Shown: positions 1 through 6,362, numbered from the stretch's first letter. The stretch: DNA of 8,653 nucleotides from Deltaproteobacteria bacterium (GCA_021737245.1 JAIPEI010000131.1:1-8653); one strand, 5' to 3'. The notes: generated from the sequence alone by a model not told the origin. Made by a program: numbers and translations.

Positions 1-1
1 G

Positions 2-1717
2 GAATCCCGGCCCGCCCCGGGCGGAGCCTCCGAGCAGGCTCCGACGCCCCGGCTCGAGGGCACCCCGGCCGGCCCCACCCGGATCGAGACCCTTCACGAG
101 GTTGCAGCGGACGAGAACGCCTCCGGCGCCGGCCCGTCCCAGGCACCCGACCCCTCAGATGACGGTGTGCTCACCAATCAGGAGCGCCTCGACTCGGCCA
201 TGGAGTTCTATCAGGCCTCGAGCGACTTCTGGGATCAGGGCGACCTGGACAATGCCATGGGGGCCCTGGACAAGGCCTACTCCCTCATTCTCCAGGTGAA
301 ACAGAACGCCGACCCCGAGCTTCTCCAGCAGAAGGAAGACCTCCGCATCACCATCTCCCGCCGCATCGTCGAGGTCTACTCCTCCCGGTTCACCGTGGCC
401 AACGGCAACCACATGGCCATCCCCCTGGTCATGAACGACGAGGTGGAAAAGGCCCTGAAGCTCTTCAAGGGACCCCACCGGAAGTTCTTCCTGGAGTCCT
501 ATCGCCGTTCGGGCCAGTACCGGCCCATGATCCTCGAGGCCCTTCGCGAAGCGGGGCTTCCCGAGGAGCTCTCCTGGCTGCCGCTCATCGAGAGCGGGTA
601 CAAGGTGCGCGCCCTCTCCAGGGCCAGGGCCCTGGGCCTCTGGCAGTTCATCGCCTCCACGGGGTACAAGTTCGGGCTCAAGCGGGACCAGTGGATCGAC
701 GAGCGGATGGATCCGGAAAAGGCCACGCTGGCGGCCATCGGCTACCTCAAGGAGCTCCACCAGATCTTCGGGGAGTGGACCACGGTGCTGGCCGCCTACA
801 ACTGCGGCGAGCGCCGGGTTCTCGACCGGATCAAGACCCAGAAGATCCAGTATCTGGACGACTTCTGGGACCTGTACCGGAGGCTTCCCCGGGAGACCGC
901 CTTCTACGTGCCCAAGTTCCTGGCCGTGCTCCATATCGTCAACAACCCCGAGGCCCACGGCTTCGACCTGCCGGAGGTCGACGCCCCCCGGCCCGTGGAC
1001 GTGGTGGCGGTCGACAAGCAGATCCACCTCAAGACCATCGCCCAGCACCTCGGCATGAGCTACGACCTGCTCCGGGAGATGAACCCGGAGCTGCGGCAGT
1101 ACCTGACCCCGGAGGACCCGTACACCCTCAAGGTCCCCAAGGGCAAGGGGGAAACCCTCGTGGCCAAGCTGGGTGACATCCCGGCCTGGAGCCCCCCGCA
1201 GCCCACCTACGTGGTTCACCAGGTCCGGAAGGGACAGACCCTGTCGGGGATCGCCCGCCGCTACGGCACGTCGGTCCAGGCCGTCATGAACATGAACGGG
1301 CTTCGCAGCAAGAACTACGTGAAGGTGGGCTGGCGTCTCAAGGTCCCGACCCGCGGAGGCACCGCGGCCGTGGCCGCGGCCTACTCCAAGAAGGGCGGCC
1401 TCACCACCTACCGCGTCCGCAAGGGAGACTCCCTCTGGAAGATCGCCAAGCGCTTCTCCACCACCACCGGGGCCATCCAGAGCGTCAACGGGCTCCGAAC
1501 CACCCGGCTCCAGGTCGGCCAGACGCTCAAGGTCCCGGCGGGAAGCAGATCGGGATCTTCTGCGACGGTCCGCACCTACCGGGTCAAGCGCGGGGACTCC
1601 CCCTACCTGATCGCCCGGAGGCACCGCATGGAGCTCTCCGATTTCCTCAAGGTCAACCGTCTCACTCCCACGAGCACCATCTACCCCGGCCAGGTCGTGA
1701 AGGTCACGGCCAACTAG
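2..1717 (+). CDS. mltD: MltD-like membrane-bound lytic murein transglycosylase with LysM repeats (5' end outside window)
   Basis: This enzyme cleaves the MurNAc-GlcNAc bond of peptidoglycan in the periplasm, leaving 1,6-anhydro ends. Residues are numbered from the GTG at 167. An SLT domain spans about 120-225: the catalytic Glu is in the IES motif (E142), followed by ALGLWQF (155-161), the DERMDP segment (178-183) and AAYN (209-212). Three LysM peptidoglycan-binding repeats follow at about 348-393, 414-457 and 470-514. A degenerate fourth may lie at 278-323. Residues 19-60 look helical and repeat-like. The GTG at 167 is probably not the true start, because the frame stays open to base 2 and encodes a Pro/Ala/Gly-rich linker. 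The signal peptide and start should therefore lie upstream of the window. The gene ends at TAG and is followed by a strong terminator. The SLT-plus-LysM family is clear; the exact MltD subtype is inferred. Confidence 0.93.
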   Translation, partial: ESRPAPGGASEQAPTPRLEGTPAGPTRIETLHEVAADENASGAGPSQAPDPSDDGVLTNQERLDSAMEFYQASSDFWDQGDLDNAMGALDKAYSLILQVKQNADPELLQQKEDLRITISRRIVEVYSSRFTVANGNHMAIPLVMNDEVEKALKLFKGPHRKFFLESYRRSGQYRPMILEALREAGLPEELSWLPLIESGYKVRALSRARALGLWQFIASTGYKFGLKRDQWIDERMDPEKATLAAIGYLKELHQIFGEWTTVLAAYNCGERRVLDRIKTQKIQYLDDFWDLYRRLPRETAFYVPKFLAVLHIVNNPEAHGFDLPEVDAPRPVDVVAVDKQIHLKTIAQHLGMSYDLLREMNPELRQYLTPEDPYTLKVPKGKGETLVAKLGDIPAWSPPQPTYVVHQVRKGQTLSGIARRYGTSVQAVMNMNGLRSKNYVKVGWRLKVPTRGGTAAVAAAYSKKGGLTTYRVRKGDSLWKIAKRFSTTTGAIQSVNGLRTTRLQVGQTLKVPAGSRSGSSATVRTYRVKRGDSPYLIARRHRMELSDFLKVNRLTPTSTIYPGQVVKVTAN

Positions 1718-1732
1718 CCGCTGGACATGCTG

Positions 1733-1775
1733 CGGCGCCGCCCGGAATCCCTTCCGGACGGCGCCGTATCTTTTT
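1733..1775 (+). terminator. Rho-independent terminator of the transglycosylase gene
   Basis: The arms CGGCGCCG (1733-1740) and CGGCGCCG (1759-1766) pair. After one C/A mismatch, CCGGAA (1742-1747) pairs with TTCCGG (1752-1757) around a TCCC loop. The sequence TATCTTTTT follows directly on the plus strand. The hairpin starts 16 bases after the stop codon. On the opposite strand no T-run follows, so it should act mainly on plus-strand transcripts. Confidence 0.9.
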
Positions 1776-1851
1776 CCTCTTCCCCGCTCGAACCGAAGCA
1801 GCCGCCTGATCTCCCCCGAGACCGCCCCCGCCGGCCGGCGCCCCTCCCCCG

Positions 1852-3261
1852 TTACCCGCCCGCTTCAAAGGCCCGGTTCAGGATGCGCCGGGCGTAGATC
1901 GCGGTGAAGAGCGCCGCCGCCCAGGTGATGCCGAAGATCCCCCACCAGATCCCCAGAAGACCCGTGCCGATCCCGTGGACCAGCACCCCGAACACGGCCC
2001 CGGGAAGGACGATCTGCCTCGCCACCCCGATCCAGACGGCGAAGAACGGACGCTTGATCCCCTGGAGAGCGGCCACGTGCACGAAGAGCACCACGTAAGC
2101 GTAGAGGACCAGGGCGTCGATCCTGAGGTACACGGCGCCGATCTCCACCACGGCCGCGTCGTCCGTGAAGATCCCCATGAGGGGCCGGGCCAGTAGAAAG
2201 ACCCCCGCCATCCCGCCTGCCATGACCACGGCACCGTAAATGAGAGACGACCGCAGCGCTTCGCGGACCCGGTCGTAGAGCCGGGCCCCGTTGTTCTGCG
2301 CCACCAGGGCCAGGGTGGCGGTGTTGAGCCCGATGGTGGGGATGAGCACGATCTGCTCCACGCGCATGGCCGAGCCGTAGGCGGCCACGGCCTTCTCCCC
2401 GAAGACGCTCACAAAGTAGGTGATCACGAAGATTCCCATCCCCACGGTGAGGAGGTTCACCATGGCCGGGAACCCCTGCCGGAGAATCTCGCCCAGGGCA
2501 TCCCGGTCCGGGACCGCGTCCCGGGGGCCCAGGCACGACAGAATCCCGGTCACGGCCACACGCCATCCCAGGTAGACGCATCCGATCACCTGGATGAGCA
2601 CCGTGGCGAGCGCGATCCCGGCGATGCCCATGCCCGGCACGCCCAGCCCACCGTAGATGAACCAGGGGTCCAGCCCCACGTTCAGGAAGAACCCGGCGAT
2701 GAGAAAGTTCCGAAACGAGCGGGTGTCTCCCAGCGCGTACAGGACCGCGTTGAGCATGTAGACCATCACGAAGAAGACCGTGCCCAGGAAGATGATGCGC
2801 ATGTAGACGAGGCAGGTGTTGAGGTAGTCCCCGGAGGCGCCCAGTGCGGTGAAGAGAAAGGGTGAGACCGCGAGGCCGGACACGGTGAGCCCGGCCGAGA
2901 TCCCCAGCCCCACGCCGAGGGACTTCAAGGCCATGAGGCCGGCCTTGCCGCGGTCGCCCTCGCCGAAGGCGTTTCCGATGAGGGCCGTGGCCCCGGTGCC
3001 GAAACCCGACCCCGCGGCAATGATGATGAAGAAGACGGGCAGGGAGAGGCTCAGGGCGGCCAGGGCGCGGGTGGAGATGAGCCCGGCAAAGACCGTGTCC
3101 ACCACGTTGTACATGGTGCTGAAGAAGAGTCCCACGCTCGCAGGGACGGCCAGCCGCCGGACCAGCAGGGGAACGGGAAGAGAGGTGAGATCCCCGAATC
3201 GTTGGCCCGAGGGGGCGGCACGGGCCGCCTGGGCCTCGCACGGGCGGGCTTCGCCGGTCAT
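1852..3261 (-). CDS. MATE family multidrug/cation antiporter
   Basis: This is an inner-membrane exporter of the MATE (NorM/DinF/MepA) superfamily, which expels cationic drugs or metabolites in exchange for Na+ or H+. The product is 469 residues, the usual length, with about 12 hydrophobic segments in two halves. Family landmarks are MYNVVDTVFAG in TM1 (about 50-60), GDTR (178-181), and a stretch at 190-220 with the usual LN...LDP...G.G..G.A.AT pattern, followed by a central cytoplasmic loop (about 240-258). The second half opens with RQGFPAMVNLLTVG (261-274) and includes Q322-N324. The ATG at 3261 has no strong Shine-Dalgarno site. It starts 13 bases after the HNH stop codon, so translation is probably coupled to that gene. 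The first 22 residues are a non-conserved hydrophilic tail, so the exact start is less certain than the family. The substrate cannot be predicted. Confidence 0.93.
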   Translation of the reverse strand: MTGEARPCEAQAARAAPSGQRFGDLTSLPVPLLVRRLAVPASVGLFFSTMYNVVDTVFAGLISTRALAALSLSLPVFFIIIAAGSGFGTGATALIGNAFGEGDRGKAGLMALKSLGVGLGISAGLTVSGLAVSPFLFTALGASGDYLNTCLVYMRIIFLGTVFFVMVYMLNAVLYALGDTRSFRNFLIAGFFLNVGLDPWFIYGGLGVPGMGIAGIALATVLIQVIGCVYLGWRVAVTGILSCLGPRDAVPDRDALGEILRQGFPAMVNLLTVGMGIFVITYFVSVFGEKAVAAYGSAMRVEQIVLIPTIGLNTATLALVAQNNGARLYDRVREALRSSLIYGAVVMAGGMAGVFLLARPLMGIFTDDAAVVEIGAVYLRIDALVLYAYVVLFVHVAALQGIKRPFFAVWIGVARQIVLPGAVFGVLVHGIGTGLLGIWWGIFGITWAAALFTAIYARRILNRAFEAGG

Positions 3262-3274
3262 CCGCAGGCCCGGC

Positions 3275-3604
3275 TCATCCCTTGCCCCTGCTCAGGTAGT
3301 CTCCGAGCAGGCCGCGGCTGTGCTCGTCCTCATGGCAGTATACGCACAGGTTCTCCCAGTTGGAGCCGTCCCGCGGGTTGTTGTGGTGGTTGCCGTCCTT
3401 GTGGTGGACGGTGAGAAGATGGCGGTCGGCGTGACCGAACTCCCGCCCGCACTTGGCGCAGATCAGGCCGTGGGTCCGGAGCGACGCCTCCCGGTAGTCC
3501 ACCGTTTTCGGAGCGGTCTCCCCACGGAGCCGACGCACCGCCTCGTTCACGTCCTCTGGCCGGATCCGCCTGGATCCCCTGCGCCGCGGCCGGTCATCCC
3601 TCAT
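3275..3604 (-). CDS. yajD: YajD-family HNH nuclease-like protein
   Basis: This 109-residue cytoplasmic protein has a zinc-finger HNH fold. CxxC pairs occur at C49/C52 and C87/C90, the HNH histidines are in TVHHKDGN (H67, H68), and the C-terminal helix reads CVYCHEDEH with H91 and H95. The block from TVHH through NNP.DGSNWE.LC.YCH..EHS matches my memory of E. coli YajD. The N-terminal 35 residues are Arg-rich, which could favour nucleic-acid contact. The family is predicted to cut or bind nucleic acid, but I know of no firm biological role. The ATG start is well supported: AAAGGAGG at 3613-3620 lies 8 bases ahead. It is the first gene of a likely two-gene unit with the MATE exporter and has its own promoter at 3656-3684. 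Confidence 0.88.
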   Translation of the reverse strand: MRDDRPRRRGSRRIRPEDVNEAVRRLRGETAPKTVDYREASLRTHGLICAKCGREFGHADRHLLTVHHKDGNHHNNPRDGSNWENLCVYCHEDEHSRGLLGDYLSRGKG

Positions 3605-3655
3605 GGCACAGCCCTCCTTTCACTGCCGGTCTCTCCAGGTTCGAGGATTTCCACC

Positions 3656-3684
3656 ATCATACCCCGCCCGGCAGGCTTTGGAAA
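3656..3684 (-). promoter_or_regulatory. Sigma70-like promoter of the HNH-MATE unit
   Basis: Read on the minus strand, a -35 box TTTCCA (3679-3684) and a -10 box TATGAT (3656-3661, five of six consensus bases) are separated by 17 bases. The predicted transcription start is near 3649, giving a leader of about 45 bases before the ATG at 3604. It lies in the 101-base gap after the large GNAT gene. No clear terminator hairpin for that gene was seen, so read-through is also possible. Confidence 0.6.
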
Positions 3685-3705
3685 GGAGTTCGTGGCGCCG
3701 GCGGC

Positions 3706-5307
3706 TTAGGCGAGCCAGACGGACTCCAGGTAGCTCCCGTGAAAATCCACGACCATCCTGGGGCGATTGAGCTCCAGGTCCCATGGCACGAAACAGGCGA
3801 AATGATCCACTAGGTCCGTTTCTCCGGATCCGACCAGCGCCTCGGCCTCCTCCAGGGCCTTGCGCACCGTGCCCAGGATGAGCCGGTCGCCCTGAACGGC
3901 CGCGTTCAGGCCCCGCAGGTGGGCCGCGGCCTGGAGCTGCTCCACGGCCTCCTCCCAGTGGATGCCTCCCACCTTGCGCCGCAGCACATACCCGTTGCCG
4001 CGGTCCCGGACGGCCAGAACCGGCGGGTTGACGAGGAGGCGGGCGTTTTGCACCCGCACCCCGACGGTCACACGGGCGATCCGCTCGAGCAGCGCCTTTT
4101 CCCGCTGGATCCTGTCGAGCTGCCGGGCCTGGATCCGCTCGAAGATGAAGGGCTCGCCGTCCAGGGTCAGCTCCTTGAGCCTCGTGGGGTCGAACCCCAG
4201 GTCCAGAAAATCCCCGATGGTGAGCGCATCCTGAGGGGAGGCACCGCGCGCCTCCAGCCACGCACCCAGGGCGGGCCGTGCATAGTTGGGCAGGGCCTCG
4301 ATGGTCCGGGCCGGGTTGCGCTTCAGCTCCTCGGAGAGCCGCAGCAGCAGGGCGCGATCTCCGAAGACCAGGTCCGGTTCCGAAGCGAGCTCGGGCGGGG
4401 CGTAGGACTTGGTCTTGAGGGAGAGGACGGCCGGATCCAGAACGATCTGCTCGAGGGAGTCTCCGCCCGTGTACCCGAGCAGGCCGGCGATCCTGCGGCG
4501 GAACCCGATCAGCTTGGTGGCGTACCGGGTGAACATGAACCGCATGAGCGGGGTGACGCGGCGCTCCGCCAGCTCCCGGTCGAAGTAGGCGAGGAGCGCC
4601 GCATACAGGTCGCGAAACTCCGCGATGGTGTGCTTGACCATCTCCTCATTGTCCCGCATGTCGATGGCGGCCCGCTTGCGGATCAGATGGTGGACGACCC
4701 GCAGGACGGGCTCCTTGAGGTTCCGGTCCCGGAACCGGGAAGGGACGTAGATCATGAAGTTCTCGGTCCCACCGGGGGCGGCGTCCCCCAGGATCGCCTC
4801 CAGCGGCTCCCAGGCCTGCTTCGTGTAGATGGTGTAGGTGGGGTCCTCGGACGGGATGATGTTGTCCAGGAGCCCAACTGCGGCCTTTTCCTGGAGGAAC
4901 TGCCGGAACTGTTCGAGCACCAGCCGGCCCAGCCCCTTGCGCCGGAAGGGCGGCGCCACCTCCACGTACACCAGATAGTAGCAGGGGATCGGCTTCTTGA
5001 GGTAGAGCATGTTGAGGCGGCCCAGGTTCTCCCCGGTCTCCGCGTTGATCTCGAGGACGCCGAAGCCGTTACGGGCCTCCTCGGGACGCAGCGGGTGGAT
5101 GCGGGCCCCGGTGATCGTTCGCTCCACCAGGTCCCACAGGTTGTCGAACAGATCGGCCACCGCGGGGGAGCCCTCCAGCTCGGACCGGGCGCCCTCCTCG
5201 ATGAGCCCGATCAGTCCGAGCCGTTCGTGGAGCCCCAGCGCCGGGGCGGGCATCGCCTCTTCCCCGTCCTTCGTCTTCATCCTGACCGCTTCCTTACCGT
5301 CGGACAT
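3706..5307 (-). CDS. GNAT-domain protein with long uncharacterised C-terminal region
   Basis: The protein has 533 residues counting from the ATG at 5307. A GNAT fold lies at roughly 55-190: a beta strand YYLVYVEVAP is followed by the acetyl-CoA pyrophosphate-binding loop RRKGLG (122-127) and helix LVLEQFRQFL. A later IYTKQAWEPL resembles the usual tyrosine-containing end of the domain. The remaining 340 residues match nothing I recognise. They contain a helical, Arg-rich part (about 205-280), a long charged helix (about 390-412) and a mixed alpha/beta C-terminus. No signal peptide or membrane segment is visible, so it is probably cytoplasmic. The acetyl acceptor is unknown. I chose the start at 5307 because GAGGGAG (5315-5321) lies 7 bases upstream. 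A TTG at 5340 begins inside a hairpin, and an ATG at 5280 has a weaker site. A promoter, folded leader and hairpin precede it. Confidence 0.8.
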   Translation of the reverse strand: MSDGKEAVRMKTKDGEEAMPAPALGLHERLGLIGLIEEGARSELEGSPAVADLFDNLWDLVERTITGARIHPLRPEEARNGFGVLEINAETGENLGRLNMLYLKKPIPCYYLVYVEVAPPFRRKGLGRLVLEQFRQFLQEKAAVGLLDNIIPSEDPTYTIYTKQAWEPLEAILGDAAPGGTENFMIYVPSRFRDRNLKEPVLRVVHHLIRKRAAIDMRDNEEMVKHTIAEFRDLYAALLAYFDRELAERRVTPLMRFMFTRYATKLIGFRRRIAGLLGYTGGDSLEQIVLDPAVLSLKTKSYAPPELASEPDLVFGDRALLLRLSEELKRNPARTIEALPNYARPALGAWLEARGASPQDALTIGDFLDLGFDPTRLKELTLDGEPFIFERIQARQLDRIQREKALLERIARVTVGVRVQNARLLVNPPVLAVRDRGNGYVLRRKVGGIHWEEAVEQLQAAAHLRGLNAAVQGDRLILGTVRKALEEAEALVGSGETDLVDHFACFVPWDLELNRPRMVVDFHGSYLESVWLA

Positions 5308-5510
5308 CGAATGTCTCCCTCGAAGTCTCCTTCGCCTCAAACAAGAAGAGGCGGAGCATGTGTGCTCCGCCTCTTCTTGTTTTCCGGTTCTTCAGTCGGG
5401 CTTTTGCACACACCTAGGCCATCCGGGTCCCCCCGGTAAAGTAGATAAAATAAAAGCCCTGTGCGTGTGCGTGCATCATAACCGGTGCCAAAGCTCCTGC
5501 TGCAAAACGT
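5308..5510 (-). ncRNA. Candidate structured leader RNA or small RNA ahead of the GNAT gene
   Basis: A transcript from the promoter at 5517-5546 would start near 5510 and run about 200 bases before the GNAT start codon. On the minus strand it contains CACGCACAGGGC, then a CCGGG/CCCGG hairpin with a GGGA loop (5423-5436). An 8-bp perfect pairing of GGGCTTTT (5452-5459) with AAAAGCCC (5398-5405) is possible. So is a crossing pairing of GCACAC (5465-5470) with GTGTGC (5406-5411). The 20-bp hairpin at 5339-5382 closes the region. No plausible open frame with a ribosome site fills it. It may be a regulatory leader, or a short RNA of about 170 bases ending at the hairpin. Function is inferred only from layout. 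Confidence 0.4.
5339..5382 (-). terminator. Perfect 20-bp hairpin, terminator or attenuator
   Basis: Bases 5339-5358 and 5363-5382 are exact inverted complements around a 4-base TGTG loop. The outer part of the stem is A-rich on one side and T-rich on the other, and the core is G+C-rich. On the minus strand the stem ends in CTTGTTT and is followed by GAGG; on the plus strand it ends in CTTGTTTTCC. It therefore has the look of a bidirectional intrinsic terminator with short T-runs. It lies between the leader promoter and the GNAT gene, ending about 18 bases before that gene's Shine-Dalgarno site. It would have to be read through, or regulated, for expression from that promoter. Confidence 0.72.
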
Positions 5511-5516
5511 GCCCGA

Positions 5517-5557
5517 ATGTTACGCCGGCCCCGATTTTGCTGTCAATGGTTTTTTTT
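5517..5557 (-). promoter_or_regulatory. Strong sigma70-like promoter with UP-like A-tract
   Basis: On the minus strand a perfect -35 box TTGACA (5541-5546) is separated by 18 bases from TAACAT (5517-5522, four of six consensus bases). A run of eight A (5550-5557) lies three bases upstream of the -35 box, where an UP element would contact the RNA polymerase alpha subunit. The predicted start is an A near 5510. It fires into the leader RNA and the large GNAT gene. Confidence 0.6.
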
Positions 5558-5572
5558 CAGCGGCCGATGATT

Positions 5573-5672
5573 GACGGATTCGCAAAACCTGCTCACCCGC
5601 CGCTGGAGACGCTATAACCTCTTGATATTACGAGGGCAAATCTCAAGGCCCAGGGCTTTTTGCGACTCCATC
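5573..5672. repeat. Imperfect inverted repeat just after the lipoprotein gene
   Basis: The arm GACGGATTCGCAAAA (5573-5587) is complementary to TTTTGCGACTCCATC (5658-5672) at 13 of 15 positions. An additional CCTG/CAGG pair (5588-5591 with 5651-5654) lies inside, beyond a short bulge. About 60 bases separate the arms. The outer arm starts 5 bases after the lipoprotein stop codon. Arms of the form GATGGA-TCGCAAAA resemble short interspersed repeats that I remember from Desulfobacterota genomes. It could be such a repeat, a miniature mobile element remnant or simply an mRNA 3' stem. Confidence 0.45.
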
Positions 5673-5677
5673 ATGAT

Positions 5678-6076
5678 TCATCCCATGTCGGCCCGGTAGA
5701 CCCGTTGAAGAAAGGTCTTGTACGCCTCCCAGTTGTTGAACACGTTCCGGGAATCCTCGAACACCGTCTCATATGAAGTGACCATTTCGTCGAACTCCAC
5801 GTAGCGTGGGGGAACGCAGTCCAGCATTCGGTCGTATGCCAGGGCCTCCAGGTAGTTGGCCACGGCCTCGGGAGTCATCTCCTCCAGCCGCACCGGTCCC
5901 CCCCGGACCGCCCGAACGAAGACGTCCGGCCCCGCCTCCCCGCACTCCACCGCTTCCACGAGCGCCTGCGGGGATCCGTACGGTCCGAGGGAGCTCTCCG
6001 GTCCGGAGTGCGGGGCCCCTCCTCCGCACCCGGCGACCAGCAGAACGACCAGGATCAAGGTCGAAGCTCGTCCCAT
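5678..6076 (-). CDS. Small lipoprotein of unknown function
   Basis: The product has 132 residues and a lipoprotein signal peptide: MGR, a hydrophobic stretch ASTLILVVLLVAG, then the lipobox LVAGC with the lipidated cysteine at C17. The mature part (about 116 residues) begins with a flexible Gly/Ser/Pro-rich linker and is then mainly helical and acidic. It includes a Cys at 44 and another in LDCVPPRY, and aromatic residues near the C-terminus (NNWEAYKTFLQRVY). I do not recognise the family. The start is well supported by AAGGAG 7 bases before the ATG. It follows the 77-residue gene by 52 bases on the same strand with no terminator between them, so the two are probably co-transcribed. The product should be anchored to a membrane leaflet facing the periplasm. 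Confidence 0.82.
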   Translation of the reverse strand: MGRASTLILVVLLVAGCGGGAPHSGPESSLGPYGSPQALVEAVECGEAGPDVFVRAVRGGPVRLEEMTPEAVANYLEALAYDRMLDCVPPRYVEFDEMVTSYETVFEDSRNVFNNWEAYKTFLQRVYRADMG

Positions 6077-6128
6077 GCGTCCGCTCCTTATCTCCCCCCG
6101 TCCGGGTCACGGCCGGGGAACAGGCACA

Positions 6129-6362
6129 TCAGTCGTCGTTCGGTTCCACCCAGACAATCTGGCTCTTGTTCACGATGAGGATCTTGCCGGATCCGTCCCG
6201 CGTTTCCACATCCGTCAGCACCACGAAGGGCGAGTCCGAGCGCGTAAAGAGATCCGAGACCCGGTCCTTGATCCCGATATTGACCTGACCCGTCAGGGTC
6301 AAGCCGTCGGTGGTCTTGACGGTGACCCGCCTGTACTCCTTCCTGTAACTGTCCACCGCCAT
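6129..6362 (-). CDS. Small conserved hypothetical protein (DUF6812-like)
   Basis: The product has 77 residues, is cytoplasmic by appearance, and is predicted to be mostly beta strand. The pattern VTVKTTDGLTLTGQVNIG, then RVSDLFTRSDSPFVVLTD, then ILIVNKSQIVWVEP is one I associate with small conserved bacterial proteins now grouped as DUF6812, which often sit beside motility or regulatory genes. That label is from memory and tentative. No enzymatic motif is visible. The start is firm: AAAGGAGG (6371-6378) lies 8 bases before the ATG. A sigma70-like promoter lies about 85 bases upstream, so this gene probably leads a unit with the lipoprotein gene. Confidence 0.8.
   Translation of the reverse strand: MAVDSYRKEYRRVTVKTTDGLTLTGQVNIGIKDRVSDLFTRSDSPFVVLTDVETRDGSGKILIVNKSQIVWVEPNDD

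Larger units (their letters stand above)
5384..5677. other. Lower-G+C intergenic region with promoter, leader and inverted repeat
   Basis: No credible gene was found here on either strand. The composition is visibly poorer in G+C than the flanking genes, with runs such as eight T (5550-5557) and an AT-rich patch at 5437-5455. It contains, from right to left, an imperfect inverted repeat (5573-5672), a minus-strand promoter (5517-5557) and a potentially folded leader (to 5384). A plus-strand frame runs through part of it but has no ribosome site or recognisable protein features. Confidence 0.7.

Noticed and set aside
155..1624. A 489-codon open frame antisense to the transglycosylase gene
   Set aside because: It mirrors the codon periodicity of a G+C-rich gene, has no recognisable domain and runs opposite to a clearly real protein.
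1829..1840. Perfect palindrome CGCCGGCCGGCG after the MATE stop codon
   Set aside because: A 12-base G+C-only palindrome is easily produced by this base composition and no T-run follows on either strand, so it is not called as a terminator.
5308..5340. A TTG start at 5340 for the large GNAT gene
   Set aside because: It lies at the base of the 20-bp hairpin and has no ribosome site, whereas the ATG at 5307 has GAGGGAG 7 bases upstream.
3919..5439. A 506-codon plus-strand open frame opposite the large GNAT gene
   Set aside because: Its product is rich in Pro, Gly, Leu and Val with no domain, typical of a complement-strand shadow; it also runs through the hairpin.
5475..5500. A sigma54 promoter suggested by TTGGCACCGG followed by ATGC on the minus strand
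   Set aside because: The spacing between the GG and GC elements is 13 bases rather than the required 10.
5384..5617. Plus-strand coding continuation through the intergenic region
   Set aside because: No ribosome site, irregular codon use and no protein motif; the stretch is better explained as promoter and leader sequence.
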